From: Bryobacterales bacterium
GTDB lineage: Bacteria > Acidobacteriota > Terriglobia > Bryobacterales > Bryobacteraceae
Reading direction: 5' to 3'
Length of the DNA stretch: 9,990 bases
Assembly: GCA_003139735.1 (NCBI GenBank)
Contig: PLGA01000539.1
Location: 1 to 9,990, forward strand
The position numbers and the translations under genes are program-made. The notes under the pieces are model-generated. The model did no database searches. It was not told the origin of the DNA and worked only from the letters and a program-made list of their open reading frames with translations. Positions 6,751 to 9,990 of the stretch are shown piece by piece; position 1 is the first letter of the stretch; each line of letters opens with the position of its first letter.

Positions 6751-7415
6751 AATACCTTCTTTACTGCATCGTCCAGCAAGATTTGGACGGACCTCCTCCA
6801 GAGCCGGGAATGTGTGTCGTGGCGGCTCACGGCCTGGCGGCCGTGGTTTCGCGGGTGGAAGAGACAAGTGCGGCGCCCAGCGTTTCCTCCCTGGTGGCTT
6901 ACGAGAGAGTGGTCGAGGCGACCCATGCCAGACAGGCCGTCATTCCTCTGCGATACGGCTGCCTGATGGAAAGCGAATCGGCGATCATCCGACTGTTGGA
7001 AGAGCACCGGCAGGAATACGAGGCGCTCTTAGGCCGGCTTCGCGGCATGACTGAGATGGGAATCCGCGTCCTGTGTCCAGCCCGCCCAGGGTTTCTCCCG
7101 GGATCTCCGTTGTCTCCCGGCGCCGCATACCTGGCCTCCCTGCGAAATCGCTACAGTTCCGGGAACAGCTTCGCTCCGGAGGAGGCTCAACTGGCCGATC
7201 AGATCGCCGGTTTGCTCTCGGGCTGTTGCACAGAGCAGCGGAGAGAAATCTCGCCGGCTGACCAGGGACGCCTAGTCTCGCTGTACTTTCTGACGCCGAA
7301 AACCGACGTGGAACGCTTTCGAAATAGGGCCCGGCAAATCTGTCCTCCCGGCGGCATGAAATTGTTGTTAAGCGGTCCCTGGCCACCCTACAACTTCGCG
7401 GCGTCTCCTGGGTGA
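6747..7415 (+). CDS. gvpF/L: GvpF/GvpL family gas vesicle protein (second, shorter copy)
   Basis: This encodes a 222-residue paralogue of the preceding gene. It opens MKYLLYCIVQQDLDG, has the core block VEATHARQAVIPLRYGCLM (about 57-75), a conserved MGIRVLCPARPGF-type region after it, and ends with LLLSGPWPPYNF, the family signature, at 206-217. It lacks the long middle of the first copy, so it is nearer the size of cyanobacterial GvpF. Its ATG overlaps the previous stop (ATGA). It is the last gene before a likely terminator at 7468-7486, so the six-gene chain from 1225 ends here. Two unequal GvpF/L proteins per cluster is common in bacteria and suggests distinct positions in the assembly complex. 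Confidence 0.92.
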   Translation: MKYLLYCIVQQDLDGPPPEPGMCVVAAHGLAAVVSRVEETSAAPSVSSLVAYERVVEATHARQAVIPLRYGCLMESESAIIRLLEEHRQEYEALLGRLRGMTEMGIRVLCPARPGFLPGSPLSPGAAYLASLRNRYSSGNSFAPEEAQLADQIAGLLSGCCTEQRREISPADQGRLVSLYFLTPKTDVERFRNRARQICPPGGMKLLLSGPWPPYNFAASPG

Positions 7416-7449
7416 TTTTATGGACTTAGCTCTATGGAATATGTTCCGT

Positions 7450-7529
7450 ACTGGTACCAAAAAACACGGACCTTCGTGGTCCTTTTCCTAAATTCTTATG
7501 AAGATTCAACCAGTTACCGGGCATGGTAA
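7450..7529 (+). promoter_or_regulatory. Possible activator-binding repeats upstream of gvpA
   Basis: ACTGGTACCA (7450-7459) contains the palindrome GGTACC. A second inverted repeat, TTACC-GGGCAT-GGTAA, lies at 7514-7529. Both share a GGTA/TACC core and sit upstream of the candidate gvpA promoter, where an NtrC-type activator or another regulator could bind. The hairpin-terminator sequence lies between them, so overlapping roles are possible. This is a judgement by eye, with no known binding motif behind it. Confidence 0.3.
7468..7486 (+). terminator. Likely intrinsic terminator after the second gvpF/L gene
   Basis: A short hairpin, GGACC-TTCGT-GGTCC (7468-7482), is followed by TTTT (7483-7486), about 50 bases after the upstream stop codon. 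The stem has only five base pairs and the T run is short, so termination may be partial. Its position between the accessory genes and gvpA fits separate control of the abundant shell protein. Confidence 0.5.
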
Positions 7530-7541
7530 GTATAGTACCTA

Positions 7542-7563
7542 TTGGGCTTTCACGTGCTATATT
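7542..7563 (+). promoter_or_regulatory. Candidate gvpA promoter: sigma-54 GG-N10-GC or extended -10
   Basis: TTGG (7542-7545) and TGCT (7555-7558) place the invariant GG and GC exactly ten bases apart (GG 7544-7545, GC 7556-7557), as a sigma-54 promoter requires. The flanking bases (GGC for CAC) deviate from consensus. Overlapping it, TGCTATATT (7555-7563) is also a fair extended -10 box for sigma-70. Either would start transcription near 7570, leaving a leader of about 70 bases. The NtrC-type regulator in the upstream operon favours the sigma-54 reading but does not prove it. Confidence 0.35.
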
Positions 7564-7586
7564 CCGTCCGAGGGTTAAACAATACG

Positions 7587-7628
7587 TGAAGCCCTTGCAA
7601 GCAGTTAGATGAAGCCCCAAATAAGGAG
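7587..7628 (+). promoter_or_regulatory. gvpA leader: TGAAGCCC direct repeat and strong ribosome-binding site
   Basis: TGAAGCCC occurs at 7587-7594 and again at 7610-7617, 23 bases apart, with the palindrome CTTGCAAG (7594-7601) between them. AAGGAG at 7623-7628 is nine bases before the gvpA ATG, a strong binding site suited to a highly expressed shell protein. Confidence 0.5.
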
Positions 7629-7637
7629 AACGAAATA

Positions 7638-7856
7638 ATGGCAAAAGTGAATAAGTCCACGGATTCCTCGAGCTTGGCAGAAGTTGTCGACCGCATTCTT
7701 GACAAGGGCATCGTGATCGACGCCTGGGTCAAAGTGTCGCTGGTCGGTATCGAACTGCTCTCGATAGAAGCCCGCGTTGTGATCGCCTCGGTGGAGACGT
7801 ATCTGAAGTACGCCGAAGCCATCGGTTTGACTGCCAGCGCCGCAGCGCCCGCTTAG
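7638..7856 (+). CDS. gvpA: Gas vesicle major structural protein GvpA
   Basis: This 72-residue protein is the shell monomer. It has the nearly invariant GvpA core: [20 protein letters not shown] (residues 9-28), [27 protein letters not shown] (first helix, beta-turn-beta and second helix) and a short Ala-rich tail (TASAAAPA). Length and sequence are close to cyanobacterial GvpA. In the known structure, monomers pack as ribs into a hollow, gas-permeable, water-excluding cylinder. It sits between a probable terminator and its own candidate promoter upstream, and a stable hairpin downstream, which fits much higher expression than the neighbours. Only one gvpA copy is seen in the window. The tail has no extended C-terminal domain as in GvpJ or GvpM, so GvpA is the right call. 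Confidence 0.98.
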   Translation: MAKVNKSTDSSSLAEVVDRILDKGIVIDAWVKVSLVGIELLSIEARVVIASVETYLKYAEAIGLTASAAAPA

Positions 7857-7871
7857 AACTGCGCCCAACAA

Positions 7872-7924
7872 GATTCCCGCCCGGCCGGAGGCCCGCAATA
7901 GGGGCCTCTGCCGGCTTGGGAATC
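7872..7924 (+). terminator. Nested hairpin just after gvpA (attenuator or mRNA-stabilising stem-loop)
   Basis: An outer arm GATTCCC (7872-7878) pairs with GGGAATC (7918-7924). A middle arm GCCG (7884-7887) pairs with CGGC (7912-7915), and an inner seven-base arm GAGGCCC (7888-7894) pairs with GGGCCTC (7902-7908), around a seven-base loop. There is no T tract, so it is not a classic intrinsic terminator. Position and stability suggest it limits read-through or protects the 3' end of gvpA mRNA. Confidence 0.6.
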
Positions 7925-7959
7925 CAAAGACGCCACAAGAAATGAAAGGAGCCTGAAGC

Positions 7960-8244
7960 ATGTTGACAGACGATATGACACGTTTGAGTGATGAAATCCT
8001 GACGATGCGCAAGGCGCGCGGCAGTTTGGTGAACGAGTTGCAGCACGGCGCCAAGGCGCGGAAGCACACTGTTACGAAGCTCTGCGCGCACATGGGCCGC
8101 TCTCGCGCGATGATGGCGAAGCGAACCAAGAATGAACGCGTGGCTTTTCTGAACAACCTGAAGCGCTCGGTTGCCGGACAGCGGCGCGATATGAGAAACG
8201 ACCTATCCGGCGCCCGCAACGCCTGGGCTGGCAAGCGCTCATAG
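7960..8244 (+). CDS. Small basic helical protein with two ~40-residue repeat units, gas vesicle cluster-associated
   Basis: A 94-residue, Arg/Lys/Ala-rich, apparently all-helical protein with no signal peptide or membrane helix. Two units can be aligned with a period of 40: ARGSLVNELQ (from residue 19) against ERVAFLNNLK (from residue 59), followed by similar basic stretches. The N-terminus LTDDMTRLSDEI and the C-terminus DLSGARNAWAG match the protein at 8936-9340, so both belong to one family. GGAG at about 7946 serves ATG 7960. It lies directly after gvpA's hairpin and before gvpN. I recall similar small proteins in other bacterial gas vesicle clusters but know no assigned function. Helical repeats of 30-40 residues next to gvpA recall GvpC, the outer reinforcing protein, yet there is no clear sequence match to it. 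A shell-binding or clustering role is inference. Confidence 0.75.
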   Translation: MLTDDMTRLSDEILTMRKARGSLVNELQHGAKARKHTVTKLCAHMGRSRAMMAKRTKNERVAFLNNLKRSVAGQRRDMRNDLSGARNAWAGKRS

Positions 8245-8412
8245 CAACAATCGGTGGGGACCGGAGTTCAACCGGGCGGGAGCAATTGGCTTGACAGCCA
8301 GAGCCGCTTTTGTTTTTGTCCAGGGCCCGCCGGTGGGTTCGTTGCGCGAGTGGCCAAGGCGCCCTGATTCAGGTTCCCCGCCGGCGACCTTCCCAAACGA
8401 GGGTTGCTTCAA
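8245..8412. other. Intergenic stretch with no recognisable gene
   Basis: No frame with a credible start or family resemblance is seen here. A TTGACA (8291-8296) is followed 17 bases later by TTTTGT, a poor -10 box, so a promoter is doubtful. Confidence 0.5.
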
Positions 8413-8424
8413 GGGAGGACAGAG

Positions 8425-8583
8425 GTGGGCGTACTCACTGAAGCTGCGATGCGGTTGGGAGACGAGATTGTGTCTTCGCGTCATGCCCGAGTGGCCTTGC
8501 GAGGTGACTTTGCGTCTGCGATTACTCGCTTCGGGTAAGAGCGCAACTCAACGTCATCGCCTGCGTGCCGTGGGCTTGGTTGA
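8425..8583 (+). pseudogene. Broken paralogue of the small basic helical protein (in-frame TAA)
   Basis: GGGAGGAC (8413-8420) and GTG 8425 open VGVLTEAAMRLGDEIVSSRH and so on for 37 codons, to TAA 8536-8538. The first ~29 codons align with the gene at 8936 ([15 protein letters not shown]...RV.LRGD), including the ribosome-binding site. After the TAA the same frame reads ERNSTSSPACRGLG to TGA 8581-8583, which still lines up with [13 protein letters not shown] of the intact copy. The stop therefore lies inside formerly coding sequence, and the end, where the intact copy has HRAWFG, is lost. A 37-residue peptide may still be made. I read it as a decaying duplicate; a functional micro-protein cannot be excluded. 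Confidence 0.6.
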
Positions 8584-8601
8584 AAGAATGAGGAGAGTAA
8601 G

Positions 8602-8802
8602 ATGAAAATCAATTGTCTTGGTTGCGGGCTCAAGGTGGATCTTGCCGCCAACTATGACGACTACGAAGGCCAGATCAAGTGCTTTGCCTGTGGCGCGATC
8701 ATGGAGATCTCGACCCAGGAAGCCGATGTCCGAGCAGTCAGGCTTCTGACGGAGACCCGGCTCCCTTCGGCCGAGAGGCCTTTTGAGCGGAGCCGAGGCT
8801 AG
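8602..8802 (+). CDS. Small zinc-ribbon-like protein (CxxC...CxxC) in the gvp cluster
   Basis: A 66-residue protein with two Cys pairs, CLGC at 5-8 and CFAC at 27-30, in the spacing of a single zinc ribbon. Between them is an acidic loop, NYDDYEG (17-23). The C-terminal half is polar and low in structure (TRLPSAERPFERSRG). AGGAG at 8591-8595 is well placed for ATG 8602. Zinc ribbons of this size often mediate protein contacts or sit as subunits on larger complexes; the specific role is unknown. It lies between two members of the small helical-protein family, so it probably belongs to the same accessory set. No catalytic motif is visible. Confidence 0.75.
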   Translation: MKINCLGCGLKVDLAANYDDYEGQIKCFACGAIMEISTQEADVRAVRLLTETRLPSAERPFERSRG

Positions 8803-8935
8803 GCTAAGAGCGTCCGGCGGGAGTCGCGGACCCGGCCGCCTGAAGCGAAGCTGCTGCGGCTGGCTGCTTGGGAGTGCGATGCGAATTGGCAAGAACGCCG
8901 GTGCGTGGGGTGACCTTTGGAAAGGGAGGACAAAC

Positions 8936-9340
8936 GTGGGTGTACTAACTGAAACGACAATGCGACTGCGAGAGGAAATGGCGGCGTGGCGCCATATGCG
9001 AGTGACCCTGCGGGGCGACCTGGTCCGCCAGACCGACGAGCGGCGCACCCAGGTTTCCGCATTGTGCGCCGGATTCGCGAGCGACCGCGCGGGCGCCCAC
9101 CGCGCTTGGTTCGGTCCAAGGCTTTTCCAGGGCCGGACTGCGGCGGGACAAGCGCAGCGCGAACCGGTGGAGGCAGCAAAGGCGAAGGCCCAAGCGGAAG
9201 AGCAGCCACCTGCGGCGCCGAAAGAGGAGCCGCGGAGGCACGCACCCGCTGAGCCTGTTCCGGCGGCGGCTGCGCAACCGCCCAGTGCGACATTGCCGCA
9301 GGCCCAGAGGCCGCCGTTCAAGGGATCGAAGAAGCACTGA
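8936..9340 (+). CDS. Small helical family protein with one repeat unit and a Pro/Ala/Glu-rich tail
   Basis: A 134-residue protein. Residues 1-60 ([15 protein letters not shown]... to HRAWFGP) match the 94-residue protein at 7960 at both ends of that protein, but lack about 36 residues of its second repeat: [18 protein letters not shown] here corresponds to LCA...DLSGARNAWAG there. The remaining ~74 residues are a low-complexity tail rich in Ala, Pro, Glu and Gln with Lys/Arg ([19 protein letters not shown]), likely disordered, ending basic (KGSKKH). I chose GTG 8936 because GGGAGGA (8924-8930) precedes it and the same RBS-plus-GTG is duplicated at 8413-8427. An in-frame TTG at 8783 inside the zinc-ribbon gene is rejected. 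Its TGA shares one base with the gvpN ATG, so the two are coupled. A tethering or clustering role for the tail is inference. Confidence 0.8.
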   Translation: MGVLTETTMRLREEMAAWRHMRVTLRGDLVRQTDERRTQVSALCAGFASDRAGAHRAWFGPRLFQGRTAAGQAQREPVEAAKAKAQAEEQPPAAPKEEPRRHAPAEPVPAAAAQPPSATLPQAQRPPFKGSKKH

Positions 9341-9990
9341 TGATTACCAATAGAAAAGTGAGTGTTCCGATGGTGGATACAGAGAGCAGAGACCTCGGGG
9401 GAGTGGTGGTCCGAGTGCAGCCACAGGGGGACGATGTTGTGCCCGAGGCCAGTGACGAGTTCGTGGCGACCCCGCATATTCAGGCTTTGGCCGAGAGGGC
9501 GCTCGCGTACCTGGAAGTTGGTTATGCGGTGCACTTTGCCGGCGCGGCAGGAACGGGAAAAACGACGCTGGCCTTCCACGTAGCAGCCAAACTTGGCCGT
9601 CCAGTCACTCTCATTCACGGGGACGATGAGTTTGGCAGTTCGGACTTGGTCGGCAAGGACGCCGGTTACCGGAAGTCAAAGCTGATCGACAACTACATCC
9701 ATTCCGTGCTGAAGACGGAAGAGGCCATGAATACCCTTTGGGTGGATAATCGCCTCACCACGGCTTGCGCCAACGGGAACACCCTGATCTACGACGAGTT
9801 CAACCGCTCCCGACCCGAAGCCAACAACGCCTTGCTAAGCGTGTTGGAGGAGAAAATCTTGAATCTTCCCGCCCTCCGGCCGAGCGGCGCAGGGTACCTG
9901 GAAGTGCATCCGGACTTCCGGGCGATCTTCACCTCCAACCCGGAGGAGTATGCCGGGGTTCACAAGACCCAGGACGCTCTGATGGACCGG
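9340..9990 (+). CDS. gvpN: Gas vesicle AAA ATPase GvpN, cut by the right edge
   Basis: 217 codons of a MoxR-like AAA+ ATPase are visible, and the gene runs off the window. An N-terminal linker of about 40 residues, likely flexible, is followed by [20 protein letters not shown] (40-59), Walker A GAAGTGKT at 68-75, the GvpN-typical [19 protein letters not shown] (92-110), Walker [16 protein letters not shown] (149-163), and the sensor-1 segment [16 protein letters not shown]. These blocks identify GvpN rather than another MoxR protein. GvpN is required for full-length vesicle growth and is thought to remodel or feed GvpA during assembly, together with other Gvps. The ATG at 9340 overlaps the upstream TGA by one base (ATGA/TGATG type), with AAGGGA about 16 bases before, so translation is probably coupled. 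The C-terminal lid domain lies outside the window. Confidence 0.96.
   Translation, partial: MITNRKVSVPMVDTESRDLGGVVVRVQPQGDDVVPEASDEFVATPHIQALAERALAYLEVGYAVHFAGAAGTGKTTLAFHVAAKLGRPVTLIHGDDEFGSSDLVGKDAGYRKSKLIDNYIHSVLKTEEAMNTLWVDNRLTTACANGNTLIYDEFNRSRPEANNALLSVLEEKILNLPALRPSGAGYLEVHPDFRAIFTSNPEEYAGVHKTQDALMDR

Noticed and set aside
8291..8605. TTG-started open frame of about 100 codons
   Set aside because: It runs through the leader and coding part of the broken paralogue in another frame, and its translation shows no domain.
8783..8935. Upstream TTG extension of the gene at 8936
   Set aside because: It begins inside the zinc-ribbon gene. The strong GGGAGGA/GTG at 8924-8938, duplicated in the paralogue, is a better start.
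1..9990. CRISPR array, tRNA or rRNA genes
   Set aside because: I saw no regularly spaced identical repeats, no cloverleaf with a TTCGA-type arm and acceptor pairing, and no conserved rRNA segments.

Overview
This window holds the upstream and central part of a gas vesicle (gvp) gene cluster from a GC-rich bacterium. The anchors are a near-canonical 72-residue GvpA shell protein, two GvpF/L-family proteins, a GvpN ATPase running off the right edge, and a GvpH-like Hsp20. The mixture of a cyanobacterial-like GvpA, an NtrC-type sigma-54 activator and a CDC48-type double AAA ATPase suggests an environmental bacterium such as an acidobacterium or a deltaproteobacterial-grade lineage. The sequence alone does not fix the phylum.

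Layout. (1) 1-662, minus strand: the N-terminal part of a sensor with two PAS domains, cut by the left edge and probably a histidine kinase. (2) 663-1208: about 550 bases without an intact gene. It contains a possible promoter, an insertion-sequence end with inverted and direct repeats, a broken transposase N-terminus (916-1064), and a short repeat/hairpin cluster. (3) 1225-7415, plus strand: six genes whose five junctions all overlap by 4 or 8 bases. They are an uncharacterised conserved protein, an NtrC-type response regulator, an Hsp20/GvpH-like chaperone, a CDC48/p97-like ATPase, and two GvpF/L proteins. (4) 7416-7637: a likely terminator, possible operator repeats, a candidate sigma-54 (-24/-12) or extended -10 promoter, and the gvpA leader. 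(5) 7638-9990, plus strand: gvpA, a nested hairpin, a set of small basic helical proteins that are paralogues of each other (one intact with two repeat units, one broken by a stop codon, one with a Pro/Ala/Glu-rich tail), a small CxxC/CxxC zinc-ribbon protein, and gvpN.

How they may work together (inference). The PAS sensor and the NtrC-type regulator look like a two-component pair that could switch on gvpA through sigma-54. GvpF/L, Hsp20 and the CDC48-like ATPase would handle the aggregation-prone GvpA monomer before and during assembly. GvpN would drive shell growth. The small charged repeat proteins are candidates for shell-binding or clustering factors. No gvpJ, gvpK, gvpG, gvpC or gvpV-like gene is recognisable inside the window; some may lie to the right.
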